Shown here: in pieces, positions 38,196-49,237 of the stretch | Layout of the letters: the number at the start of each line of letters is the position of its first letter | Numbering within the stretch: position 1 is the first letter of the stretch | Assembly: GCF_000237925.1 (NCBI RefSeq) | Contig: NC_031502.1 | Coordinates: forward strand, 51,411,120 to 51,475,119 | Source of the DNA: Schistosoma mansoni | Lineage: Eukaryota; Platyhelminthes; Trematoda; Strigeidida; Schistosomatidae | Length of the DNA: 64,000 bases | Direction: 5' to 3' | Notes under the pieces: generated by a model | Database searches by the model: none | Seen by the model: only the letters and a program-made list of their open reading frames with translations | What the model was told of the DNA's origin: nothing | Program-made: the position numbers and the translations under genes

Positions 38196-40680
38196 TTAAT
38201 GTCATCCCTATAGTTCTTACTTTATGTAAATCATTTTGTTTATGAAATTAATGTGTATATAGAAGGTTAAGAACACAGAAAATGTGATGTATTCACTACA
38301 TTTCTTATTGTTTGTCATTTTGGTTTCACACATGTTTATCAAAGAAGTAAGTGTCGAAGATAAAAAAAAAATTACGATTTGAATCAATATGTGATATTCA
38401 AATGCCTCATTTTAAAGTAAAACTATATATAGCCCAAAAATATAAATTGGTCGAATTGCCGAGCCACTACTTCCGTTATATATAGCAAATATTACGCTTA
38501 CTGTTAATATAGCCTGTGTATAAACTCCATGTTGTCAAGTCATCTAAGTGTATCGTAGTCAGTAAGTGTGGTCATGTTTTCCTTCGTTTAGCCACTACTC
38601 AGTTGAAGATAGTTTCAAATAGTTTTTATCATAAAATTAATTGGAAGTATGACTTCTGCTATGTTGTAATTTTTCTTCCATCATAACTGAGTGCGCTACA
38701 CTTGACACGTCCGTATCATGGAGTGGTATTTTCGTCTTAGAAAACTTTACATTTTTCATGTTAGCCAGAGAAAATGGTAGAAAACGAAACATGTCATCCA
38801 TGGTGGATTATGATAGTGTAAATAATAATTCCCACTTCATTTTGATTATTTGTCACGTGCAAGATCGAAATTGCGAAGGAGAGTAGAGTTTGTTCCCGTC
38901 GATATAATGTCGAAAAATACATTATTTCTCAATTTGTATCCTATCCACTTCCAGCGCTTCTCCCTGATTTCTTCCTCCAGTGTTTATAAACAACTGAACA
39001 TTTATTTCTTTTTTTATGGAATTATTCATTATCATTATCAAATATTTAATAATGAACGTTTTACTATTAGAAAGTTAATTGAAACATTGAATTTTCCACC
39101 TTCTAAATAAATTGACATTCTCTTTTTCTCTGTCTAAAAGTGGTCATGAAAACCATTATCTCTGTAGGCAAATAAGAAGAATAGCTAGCAGTGTAAGTCA
39201 GAACTCGCGTTTCGTCATTTTGGGGACTCATCAGTTGATGCACCCGCATCTCAGAGTTGATGTTCACTCCAGGACTCTCTGTAAAACAAAAATAGAATAT
39301 ATACATTCGACATAATATTATTTTGATATGTTACTGATTCTGACGAAAAATAGAGAAAATAAAGGAAGAGATAAGATTGTCTTGCGAAAGTTCGTTTGTC
39401 TGTCGTTTATTAATTCTCATTTATTGTAATTATTTTTGGCATATACTTGATCACATACATGGAAAATAACTGAAGTCAATCAGTTTCATTAATGAAAATA
39501 AATAATTTAAAGATTTGCTCAGATCATTACAACAGTCATTTCATGCAACAGTATATCTAAGCACAATCATAGATATCGTTTTCCAAGAGATGTTCACAAT
39601 AATGTTACACTACTGATTGTTTGAAAGTAATCAGGATCCTTACCTTAATTACATTTGAATAGATTAACTTCAGTATAATTTTAAATAACGATCTTATTCG
39701 TCACCTAAACATGAGCTGTATAATAATGCTTTACCGACTAATTTTCAAGTATTTTATGTAATAATGTAAATAATGAGATTGGAAGAAGTCAATCTACCAT
39801 GACAGGAATGATAAATTCACCAAGTAGAAAAGAAATAGGATTCTCTGAAACAAAGTAAACATGCTTTTTTTAACCTCTTTTTGCTGTGGTACAATAATTT
39901 ACATTGACCATATATTCACTTTAAATGTTAAGACATTTTATTTATTCTTTAGTGGGCAAGTCATATTCCAGCTGAGTGCTTTACTTTCCGACTAACTGCC
40001 AGGTCTTCAAGTTGTTCACGTCATGCGTTTTTTAACCGAATGAAGAACCACCAGTTTTTTTGTTTACCCTCATCTTCTTTTTGATGATATCACTTTCTGA
40101 AGCTGTACAATAGTGTTTATAGGTGATTTTTTATGTGTAGTAGGAGAGTTTTACAAAACTATCAAAGATAGTCAAGCTTATTCAAGTGGAAGTCAATAAA
40201 AATGAATTGGTGTTGGATAGTATTGTCAAGATTATCAAAAGATTTCAAGTATTAGGTAGAATAAATTATGAATGTGAGGATGTTATTTCAATGTAATCCA
40301 ACTTTTTAAGTATTGAATCGAAGGGTTGTATCATTTAGCAGAGTAATTAAGAACAGCCATCCAGTGATTCCAGGTTTTCCATGGTGATCTAGCTTTAATT
40401 AACTCATGAATTCAACTATAAAATTAATTAAAAATCTTCAAGAGCTTACGTTATGTAATAGCATTGAAAGTAATAAAGGGTGAAATCTATGGAATAAACA
40501 ATATTGAAAACCGTCCACTTAATAAAGGGGTAAAAAACGTAAAAGGTAATACTTAGCAATCATAATTCGTAAAATTCGAAAGGGTGCCACAACCATGGGA
40601 GAATAAGAAATTGAACGTGAATCTCCTGTACACAGTATTTTGTGTTTGGATTGTTGAATTACTATAGCCTGAGCTGTACG
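38196..40680 (+). repeat. Direct segmental duplicate, part 1 (with two deletions)
   Basis: Made of three joined pieces matching 5691-6425, 8437-9263 and 13375-14285. The joints are at about 38930 and 39763; the second occurs at shared taataatg, pointing to microhomology. DZIP1 exons 4, 5, 6 and most of 7 are therefore missing from the duplicate. An Smalpha hammerhead copy (minus strand) lies at 39165-39290. Confidence 0.85.
39765..39854 (+). pseudogene. 3' end of DZIP1 exon 7 in the duplicate
   Basis: The last 90 bases of exon 7 including the donor are kept, but the upstream part is replaced by intronic text, so no acceptor is present. Two adjacent codons are changed (Gly-Thr to Glu-Ile). 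Confidence 0.8.
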
Positions 40681-40912
40681 AAACATTCTTCATCTATACC
40701 TTTTTTGAGTCAGTTCTCTTTACTTTCTAGAAGATTTTGAGCGGAGATTTCCTGTGATGCGGTGATATCTGAATTAACCACGTGTTCATGAACTGAGCTG
40801 TTGTTTTATTTGTATTGCCCTTTAGACTACCATTCACGTTAGTGCTCAGATATTCGTTTACCACGTGCATACTTGGTATGCCCAGCATAGTCTGCTTCAC
40901 GCCAGTTTATCC
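40541..40912 (-). mobile_element. Edge of Gypsy-like fossil and Penelope-like remnant
   Basis: 40541-40680 matches 14155-14285 (protease-side edge of the LTR fossil). 40690-40912 reads, on the minus strand, [19 protein letters not shown], then SSVHEHVV-like codons, the end of a Penelope-like GIY-YIG region. The gag, LTR and LINE-1 pieces found between them in the first copy are absent. Confidence 0.6.
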
Positions 40913-40922
40913 TTGAAACTTC

Positions 40923-41448
40923 TATAGCAACTCAGATACAATTGAGTTTGTTTACATCTAACCTGGCTAAGCCCTTTTGTTAACTTATTTAATGGACAGT
41001 CATTCATACAATAACAACCTATCTATACCATTGTACTTTTATTATATACGCTTGAACATTGCTTACTGCCTACGCATGTATTCATTCCGCTAGCATTATT
41101 ATTAATCGCTTAATTGATCCAATGACTCATACTTTTCCACTTATATATATATGTACACCTTAATCCTGTTTACTGCTTGCTCGCTGCTCTGCTCTACGCT
41201 ACACCGTATTGTACACGCTTACTCACTCAAGCGGCTCGCACGCTCACTCGCCTGTTTTACGGCACTGCTCTTTCATGCTTGCTTAACGTGCCTGTAATAT
41301 TGGATATCTGTGTGTGGTTCAATAATAAACGCAATCGACCCTTCGTATTCGCCTTCTGATTTACACACCGTTAGGACGTTAACGAGTAACGGTAATCAAG
41401 ACGAATAATATACGAAGTTAGGGATAATATCGAATATCGACCACCACA
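40923..41448 (+). repeat. Solo LTR fossil, family L1, with target-site duplication
   Basis: Runs tatagcaactc ... cgaccaccaca, 526 bases, flanked on both sides by cttc. It is absent from the same place in the first copy (about 16536), so it was inserted after the duplication. It contains an aataaa signal near 41323. No internal genes. Confidence 0.75.
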
Positions 41449-41830
41449 CTTCCCTGAATCAGTTTCTTGCCGGAGAAAACAGTTCGTAACTCTGCTGAAT
41501 AAAAATTCCTCAAGGATCTGGAAAGTTTTTTCTTTAATATCTCAGCTTCCGGATTTTCCTTGAATTCGATGTTCAAGAATAAAACCTTCCTCGTGACATT
41601 TGAATTATCTTGAACTTTATGTTAGAGTTTTAGATTACTGCCAATCAGATTGGGTTGAAAGAGATTCTCTAGAATAGTTTGTAGGATTCTATTCAGCTCA
41701 TCGTCAGTTGTCATCAATGCATATTCGTTCGGTTTTTGAGAATAGAGAATAAATCTAATTTCTCTTCCTGATCAGCGGTAGCCAACTCTGGATGCTCGTA
41801 TATTGCCCGTTTTAGGTTGGCTTTCTGTAT
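41449..41830 (-). mobile_element. Penelope-like remnant, thumb side (duplicate)
   Basis: Almost identical to 16540-16925. Together with 40690-40912 it forms the remnant split by the solo LTR. Confidence 0.6.
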
Positions 41831-42264
41831 AATTATTATTACTCAATACTTGAAATCGTTTGATTATCTTGAGACATTACTTCATCTTCATTGAATTCCA
41901 GTTGAATAAGCTTGAATATCTTTTATAATTGTGTAAGACTCTTCTGTTTCATTGTAGACTACTAGATGTACAATTATCTATAAGTACAATTGTGCAGCTT
42001 CAGAAAATGATATCATCGAAAAGAAAGTTTTCTTTGCTGAAATGTCTTCCTTTTTTTAAAACGAATCAATGGAACCCGTTCGTTTTTTTTAAACCAAATC
42101 TGTTTTCAAGAATACAAAATTCTGTTAAGATTAAATCACTTACCATCCAAAGTTTTTTTCAAATATTTTCTAACAATTGACTTGTAGAAACCGAAAGCAC
42201 AATAAAGACAAGTTTTTTAGAACATCATAAACAACAATAACATCTGTTAGTTTCATTTACTTTA

Positions 42265-43258
42265 GTCTTATAAACATTGTTATGACTTTTGCCCCTGTCA
42301 ACTATCATATAACAAAATCACTAATCAGAATACCGACTGATTAAACCTTGTTCTTGTGCCAAATAAATGATGCGTTAACCAGCACGAGCAACCTAGAATT
42401 AACTTTGAGTCTTAATCAGTTCTTCTTGTCATGCTGTAGTGCCGCGATTTGTTAATCGTTTACTTCGATAACCGTTATAATTCTAATCTTAACGGTGCGT
42501 AAAATCAGAAGACAAAGGATAGGAGCAACTACAGTTTATTGTCGAATAACTCAGGTTAGAAAGTTAACAACACCTGAGCGAATATGAACGAGCGAGTGAA
42601 CAGGCGAACAAGCGAAGGAAACGAACGAGGAGCAAGCGAGCGAATAGCAAGCAATTACATAGGCAATTTATAGTCAAAATTTAATAAGGGCACAACAAAG
42701 CAAAACAAAGGCTGATAATAATATTTGCGTGCGTACATATATGGGGAGGAGTATGAGTCATCGAGTGATATTTAAGTAGTCAACATTTCGGATAGAGCGT
42801 CATGTGCTCTAGTGGTATAACAGTGCAAAGATATATGCAAATTGTTACTATCCAAATAACGATGTCTGTTAAGTAAGTTATAAAAAGGGCTTAACCAAAA
42901 TTGACTATAATCGGAATTGATTATAGGATGGTTGCTATAATGCTTTACCTTGCTCGTTGAGTCCAGAACACAATTTCAGCTTCCGCATCATACCATAAAA
43001 TAAAAAATAACAATTATACAAAATCAAAGCAGAATGTGGCTATGATTGTGAGAGACTGTAACGAATAAATTGGGAATAAGTTAAGAATGGCAAATCGTAT
43101 AAGAGTAGTCGATAGGTTAAATGGAAGCTTATAACAAAAGAATTATGAATAAACACATAATGTATTAACTTAATAGTTATCCAATAAAAATATATGTAAT
43201 ATTAGTCCAGAAATAATCCTTATCAGTTAACATTTATTTATTCTTCGTTCGGATGTAA
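42265..43258 (-). repeat. LTR fossil, family L2, interrupted by an L1 solo LTR
   Basis: Matches 17350-17750 from tgttatgacttttgcc, with an end ttcggatgtaaca at 43258. The middle is interrupted at 42436-42939. The L2 text here has an extra part near its end (gttatccaataaaaatatatg) shared with 60050 and 62540. Confidence 0.65.
42436..42939 (-). repeat. Solo LTR fossil, family L1, nested, with target-site duplication
   Basis: 504 bases from tgtagtgccg to ggttgctata, flanked by atgc on both sides, in opposite orientation to the 40923 copy. Inserted into the L2 LTR after the duplication, since the first copy lacks it. Confidence 0.75.
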
Positions 43259-43264
43259 CAAACA

Positions 43265-43615
43265 ACCCCCTTATCATATGCTCACCAGTGACTGGCTGCA
43301 TGAGGTATTTCCTGGAGTTCTAGTGAGAAGCAGTAATCAGTGGAGTTCAACCGGGTCTGTTGTGAGATATCAACTCACTGAAGACATTGGTGAATGGATG
43401 CTCAACTTCATGGATTGGTTGAAGTTAGACATTACCACGGTTTAATGCCGGCTAAGTGGTCTAGTGGTTGAGCGCTCATGCGCGAGACAGATAGCTCCTG
43501 GGTTCGAATCTCCCTCGCGAGGCGGGATCGTGGATGCGCACTGCCGAGGAGTCCCACAATAAGATGAGGCGGCCGTCCAGTGTTTCCAGGTTTTCTATGG
43601 TGGTCTAGATACAAG
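43265..43615 (+). mobile_element. SINE-2, near full-length
   Basis: Head catatgctcaccagtgactgg, tRNA-like boxes (gtggtctagtggttgagcg, gggttcgaatctc), hammerhead region 43531-43590 (core CCGAGGA and GATGAGG, so decayed), tail cut at ggtggtctaga. Absent from the corresponding place in the first copy (about 17750-17800), so it arrived after the duplication. Confidence 0.8.
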
Positions 43616-43719
43616 TCAACTGAATTAAGGAAATGTACTCTACAAGAATTTTTGTTCCATCAATCGTTTTGTTGTTTAAATGGATGAAGAATAAAATCAT
43701 GTTCTCCCTTTTCACTTAG

Positions 43720-44106
43720 ACCACTTTTACAAAGATCAAGTCCTCAACTTCAATATGTTTCAGAAGAAAGTAATTTCGGCAGTAAATTAACACCAACCAT
43801 GCCTAAACAGAATCCTACAAATGAATCACAATTACAAATGACTTCTCAAAAATATCCAACTTGCCTACATAATAATAATAATAATGGTAATAATAACAGT
43901 AGTACTGTTCAACAAAAACAAACTATATCTAATTCACCTGAGATTCATTTTAGTCATGATCAACGAGTTGTGACATTCGGTACAAAACCAAATACTACTA
44001 ATACTACTAGTAATTTATCAGTTGTACCAAGCAGTGAAGATGATGAATGGGATTCAGAAACGGAAGATTTAAATATTGTTGCAGCTGAAATCAATAAATC
44101 TCAACA
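43720..44106 (+). pseudogene. DZIP1 exon 8 duplicate
   Basis: 387 bases with acceptor and donor kept and the frame open; one codon change near the start (CGT to CTT). Because the duplicate lacks both the zinc-finger part and the last exon, I treat it as part of a gene fragment even though its splice sites look usable. Confidence 0.7.
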
Positions 44107-44324
44107 GTAAGCACAATTTGATTTTACTTAAATCCATAATTAAGTAGTATTGTAAATTGTGATAAATAATCGTGTTGATTTCCATTAATTATAGAAATGA
44201 CATTATTTTCAACTATCATTTATTCTCGATAAAATGATAGTTGAGAACACCTCTTAAATTGAGTCGATTTGTTCTAACAAGGGCAGAATAGTGATGTTTA
44301 GTGTTCCTTAATTAGAAATACTCC

Positions 44325-44535
44325 GGATTAGTTGAGGTTAGACACTAACAACGCTGGATGCCTGCTCAGTGGTCTATCGGTTAAATGCTCTGGCTCGAGA
44401 CTGGTAGGTCCTGGGTTCGAAACTTGCGAGGTAGGATCGTGGAGGAGTCCCACAATAGGACGAAACGGCCGTGCTTCCAGGTTTTCCATGGTGGTGTAGC
44501 TTCAATTGACTCATGATCTTAACTATATAAAAATA
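44325..44535 (+). mobile_element. SINE-2 copy with deleted hammerhead stem I (duplicate)
   Basis: Same as 18510-18720, with a single visible base change (gcagg to gtagg). Confirms that the two deletions predate the duplication. Confidence 0.8.
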
Positions 44536-44637
44536 CTCCGAATTCTTATCATTTTGAGAATTACGGTCAATTAAATGTCATTTATATAAAACCAAATTAT
44601 AATAATAAGTATTACGTTTTCTTTATTTTAATCGTAT

Positions 44638-44784
44638 ATGAAAGTGCAACGTCCTCTACAGGATTACGTAATTAGACATTTACATGAATATAGACTAGTT
44701 GATAAAGAAAATTTTCATGATTATTTTTCACAATTCAATGTAAATAATCACAATTACGAATTAGGAGGTACATGTTATCTGTAA
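44638..44784 (+). CDS. Small ORF of unknown function, 48 aa (duplicate)
   Basis: Same as 18822-18968, unchanged. See there for the description. Its conservation may only reflect recent duplication. Confidence 0.3.
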   Translation: MKVQRPLQDYVIRHLHEYRLVDKENFHDYFSQFNVNNHNYELGGTCYL

Positions 44785-44922
44785 TATTAACTCTGACACT
44801 TCAACGCTCCATATATGTGTTCATGTTTTATGAATGAAGTATCAGGAAGATATTCTTGAAATGTCTGAAATTCATCGGTATTAAGTTATTTGAAATAAAT
44901 TTGAATTTTTACAACTATAAAT

Positions 44923-46695
44923 CCCGAACGTCCCTTGGACTCTGCAGTCACTCTCTCAGGTCGTTAAAACCAACATTAATTCAATTTCATTTTCAGATCC
45001 CTCAAGAAATACCCTTCCACGGTTTTGGCAGCCGGAAAGTGATATTAACCCTCATACCCGTGACAGCGCACAAGACCAAGTTGGCCATATTCAAATCTTT
45101 CCTACACCTCCTAATAACTCTCTTATCTCCACGACTAACCCTTCGCAAGTCCCTTTATTATCTTGCACCGCTAGGGCAGACGATTTGGGCACGCAGGACG
45201 TTATTCCTGGTCTCCTGAAACCGCGCCTTACTATACCTCATGAAGAGCAGACTAGAGAAAACCAGGCTGGTTTTTTACCTGGACGTGGTTGTATAGACCA
45301 GATATTCACTCTACGTCAGGTCCTAGAACATAGGCACACATTCAGACGTCCCACAATAGTAGTATTTCTTGACCTTAAGGCGGCATTTGACTCTGTTGAT
45401 CGTGAGGTTCTATGGCAGTGTTTGTCACTGAAAGGAGTACCAAAGAAGTACATTAACCTCATAAAAGCTCTCTACTCGAACACAACTGGTCGAGTTAGAG
45501 CCTATGGCGAACTGCCATCAGAATTGGTTACCTCAAGTGGTGTTCGTCAGGGCTGTCCACTCTCCCCATTCTTGTTTAACTTTGTCGTTGACATGCTTTT
45601 AGAGATATCACTTTCATCATCTCAATCTCCTGGAGTTGAACTTTTACCGGGAGATTCACTTGTCGACTTAGAATACGCCGACGACATAGTTTTATTCGGT
45701 GAAGACGCTGACAAAATGCAGTCTTCTGACCACTATAAGCAACAATACAGGTGTGTTCGAGATGTGATTCTCCCCCTCGAAGTGCAAATTGCTTCTTCAG
45801 GATTGGGTTGCATCGGCACTTGAAGTGAAGTAGTTGAGCTTGTTGACCGCTCCACTTATCTTGGGTGTTTCATCAGCCCTTGTGGTCTGGTGTGTGACAA
45901 AATCTCAGCAAGGATACAGAAGGCTCGTCTAGCTTTCGCCAACTTGCATCATTTAAAGCGTAGGCGAGATATCCGTCTACCAACCAAAAGACGGGTTTAC
46001 TGAGCAGCAGTTCGTTCCGTCCTACTTTATGGCAGTGAAACATGGCCGATAAGAATAGAGGATATTCGTAGGCTACTAGTATTCGATCATAGGTGTCTTC
46101 GAAGCATTGCTCGTATATCCTAGGATCACCGAGTAAGTAATACAGTTGTTAGGAAACGGGCACTAAGTAAGGATGGCAAATCGGTTGATGAAGTAGTGGA
46201 ACTTCATCAGTTGAGATGTCTGGGATACGTGTACGTATGCCCAACCACCGACTGCTCCGATGTGCAATGTTTTATGGTGTAGGAAGTCATTGACAAGTGA
46301 ACTGAGTCATATTGGTAGGTGTAGACTACCTGGTTGGGATCCGCGAGATGTTAGCAATCGATGGTTAGAGACCTTGAATGACATGGCTCAAAATCGTTTT
46401 CCATGGCGAAGGTGCATCCTCTCTTTGTGTTCTGTCAAATTCTAATTATCTGGATTCTTCATGTCCCTGTCTCTTTTTTCTCTTTCCAAATTTATTTCAC
46501 TGTATTAAACTCCTTCAATAACATCTTCAAACCCTAATCTTTCGGATTACTGCATATACTCTTACTACCTCTACCACCATGGGATTTGAATGGACAACTG
46601 CATCTCTGTGCTCATATGGTGTGTCAACTTGAACTGATGTACGTACGTACAAAGTTCTACATTGTAACTGACTGATTGACTGAATAAAACAGTCC
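44923..46695 (+). mobile_element. LINE-2, leader, reverse transcriptase and 3' end
   Basis: The leader (cccgaacgtcccttgg) matches 19128 on; at about 45224 it jumps to RT coding text, skipping the endonuclease. RT motifs: NQAGFLPGRGCIDQIFTLR, VVFLDLKAAFDSVDRE, SSGVRQGCPLSPFLFNFVVD and the catalytic LEYADDIVLFGED at about 45670. After 45720 the frame is broken, with later C-terminal text (RRRDIRLPTKR, YGSETWPIRIEDIRR) in pieces to about 46440. It ends in tgactgactgattgactg. Clade within the RTE/CR1 range is not settled by eye. Confidence 0.8.
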
Positions 46696-46699
46696 AAAT

Positions 46700-47225
46700 G
46701 AAAATAATGTATTCGAAGTCTATAATATTTATGTTCCGACTTAGTGAAAATAAAGACTATAGGTAGACTCTTATCTGTCTTAAACTGAGCCAAAAAGCAA
46801 CAATGATGCCTAAATCATTACTGTATTCAACGTTTCACGAATATATTTTCTACTATATTGTACAGTACTACACTGAACATTAACTAAATTTACAATAATT
46901 GACTTTATAGTAGCAGCAAACAATATCATCTTTCACAGGCCTTACTGATGACTGAAATCTATGGATCGAATTGTGATTGAATCATCAGTCTAGATAACTT
47001 GAAATTACAATCCACTTTGTTTGATGTTAAGTGGTTAATCAGTGTGAATTTCTCGATCGTTCAGGAGATTGTTTATGCTGTAAATATTTCAGTGCTATTA
47101 TCTTTATTTGAAATTACTGAGGTAAGTTATTATCCTCCTGGAAGCTCTGGTTCCAATGAGATTACTGGCACACCGTATTGACTAATGCTAACTAGCATTA
47201 AGTTACTGTTTCAACCTTTTCCGTT
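46700..47225 (+). other. Stretch with no counterpart in the first copy
   Basis: About 530 bases between the LINE-2 end and the exon-9 intron; not found at the matching place near 19957. Nothing coding recognised. It may be what remains of flanking sequence deleted in the first copy, or another insertion. Confidence 0.4.
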
Positions 47226-47311
47226 AACTACCTGTGAACTCCCAATATCAACCTATTTTTTCTGCTTGATTTCTAATATTTTACATATTTCCTTTCGTTT
47301 TCTATGCAAAG

Positions 47312-47472
47312 ATTAACATCGGGATCATCAAATAAATCAACAAATCCCCTAAAACCAATAACATCCTATTATAAATCTAATAACAGTATTAATAATAGTT
47401 CTATCCAACAGAAAAACAACAGTCCACAGGGAGTGAAATTCGCTTCATATAAAAATCAAAATTTAAAAACGG
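47312..47472 (+). pseudogene. DZIP1 exon 9 duplicate
   Basis: 161 bases with splice signals kept. Two codon changes that I can see: Pro to Ser (ccaaca to tcaaca) and Thr to Ala (cacttc to cgcttc). Frame open. Confidence 0.7.
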
Positions 47473-47574
47473 GTTAGTTTCAAATTTTATAATTTGATTT
47501 ATAAAAAGTATCTCTCATTATTTTTACAAATTTCTTATTATATATGAATACCATAAATCTTCATTTGGATCTTC

Positions 47575-48140
47575 ATAGAACCGTTGCTGCTAGCTTGACG
47601 TGGTGGTCGGTCTTGCCTATCGTGATGAACCAATCGAGCTATATTGACTGAAACAATCGTTCCTCAAGGTCCTACCATGCCAGACAGGTCGGTCGAAGAG
47701 CGGTAAGACTAAAAGCAGCAAACTCAAGGTCCGAAGGTGAAGTCGTACTGCTGACTGTACAGAGGTGTGAAGAGCAGTAAGGTGTTTCCTTCAGACAACC
47801 AGCATAACAGCGATGCAGTCTTCCCACAAGGAGGGATGGGGTTACGAAAGGTCGACTCTGAAAATGCACACCTCGCCTTATCCCACGGATATCCGTCTCC
47901 GGCGGTAAGGTCCCAACAAGTATGGAGCTAACACAAAAGTTAGCCACAAAAAGGTCGTGTGTGACCGACCTCAAACAGTTGTCCCTTGGGCACTGCGGTC
48001 ACTCTCTCAGGTCATTACGACCACTTCTAACCCAATTTCCTTCTCAGGTACCTCTAGAAGAACCCTTTCACGGTGTGGGCAACCGGGAAGTGATAACTAC
48101 CCTCATACCTCTAACAACACTCAAGATCTGACTGACTGAC
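47575..48140 (+). mobile_element. LINE-2-derived non-autonomous unit (duplicate)
   Basis: Copy of 20300-20868 with a few substitutions and a shorter (ctga)n tail. Confidence 0.6.
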
Positions 48141-48738
48141 TGTTGTATTATTAAACATGTTTGCATGAAATCTTGTTAGCATACATTTCATCATAATGTC
48201 CATTTGTTGTTGCACATTCACTTGAAATTCTCTTCATGTCTGAACACAGTTTTCTTTTCATTTCTAATACATTTATCATCACCTTAAATGTCTAGTTTAT
48301 AAAAGAGATGGATCGAAGCAAGTAACCAAAAATAGGGACCAACTGAAAATTTTCCCAGTTCAGTTTAATTTTTTTAATTCAGAATCACTGATAATGTACA
48401 GAAAAATATTTCATCACATTAATTACTCTTATACACGGATCTACGTAAATTTCGAATCTCATTTCATTCTTTATAATTTCCGGTTAATTCTTTTCAATTG
48501 ATGTTAGATTTCGATAAAACTGGATCTCTCCAAGTTTGTCAAAGCTAAAAAACCAATGTAGTAGTATAATTCTCTTTTGTAACAATATAAAGAATTTACA
48601 GATCATCGAATTGGTAAACAATTGAAGAGAAAGACAATGAAGGCAATGTAATCCAACAAATTGAAGCTTGTCTTGATTTTAAGAAATATGTACATATATA
48701 TATCTTAGTTTAATAGTCTTATTTTGATTATTTTATAG

Positions 48739-49023
48739 ATGATGAAGATATATTCAGCGTATCATCAATCAACGGTGGTTTAGCGGAAGATAATAGCTTA
48801 TCTTTAGCTCAAGAATTATCCCCAAGACATTCAGTTAGAGTTAGTCGGTCTTTGGATCCAAGCGTAGCAGCAGCACACGCAGAAATGGCTGCATTAGGTC
48901 CTAGGCCAACTACCAGAGTAGGTGGAGTGAGTAGGCAACCAATGACTGCAAAGCACACATCAATTGGAAGCCCAGAATTAAGCAACACCATGGTAACTAG
49001 TCTCTGGGGTACTAATTCTAAAG
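48739..49023 (+). pseudogene. DZIP1 exon 10 duplicate
   Basis: 285 bases, unchanged as far as I can see, with both splice sites. The last exon that should follow is missing: the text is lost at about 50508 where an old LINE begins. Confidence 0.7.
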
Positions 49024-49237
49024 GTAAGTAAGAAAGAAGTGGTATTTTCTGGGATCTCAGTGTCCTAATTAAATTCAAAGCTTTGAAAATAGTCTATTTA
49101 AAGAAATAATAAATTCGAGTATAAGCTTATAGATGAATCACATCTTTCATAATTTACTGCTGTTAACTATACAATGAACTGTTACTGAACACGTCCTCTT
49201 GTTACTTCTGAACTATGGAAATAACGCTTACTGTATG

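Noticed and set aside
38850-39110. 86-codon + strand ORF in the duplicate
   Set aside because: It crosses the deletion joint at about 38930 and antisense LINE-1 text, so it is a chance frame.
46999-47181. 60-codon + strand ORF after LINE-2
   Set aside because: No counterpart in the first copy, no recognised motif, and low-complexity AT-rich context.
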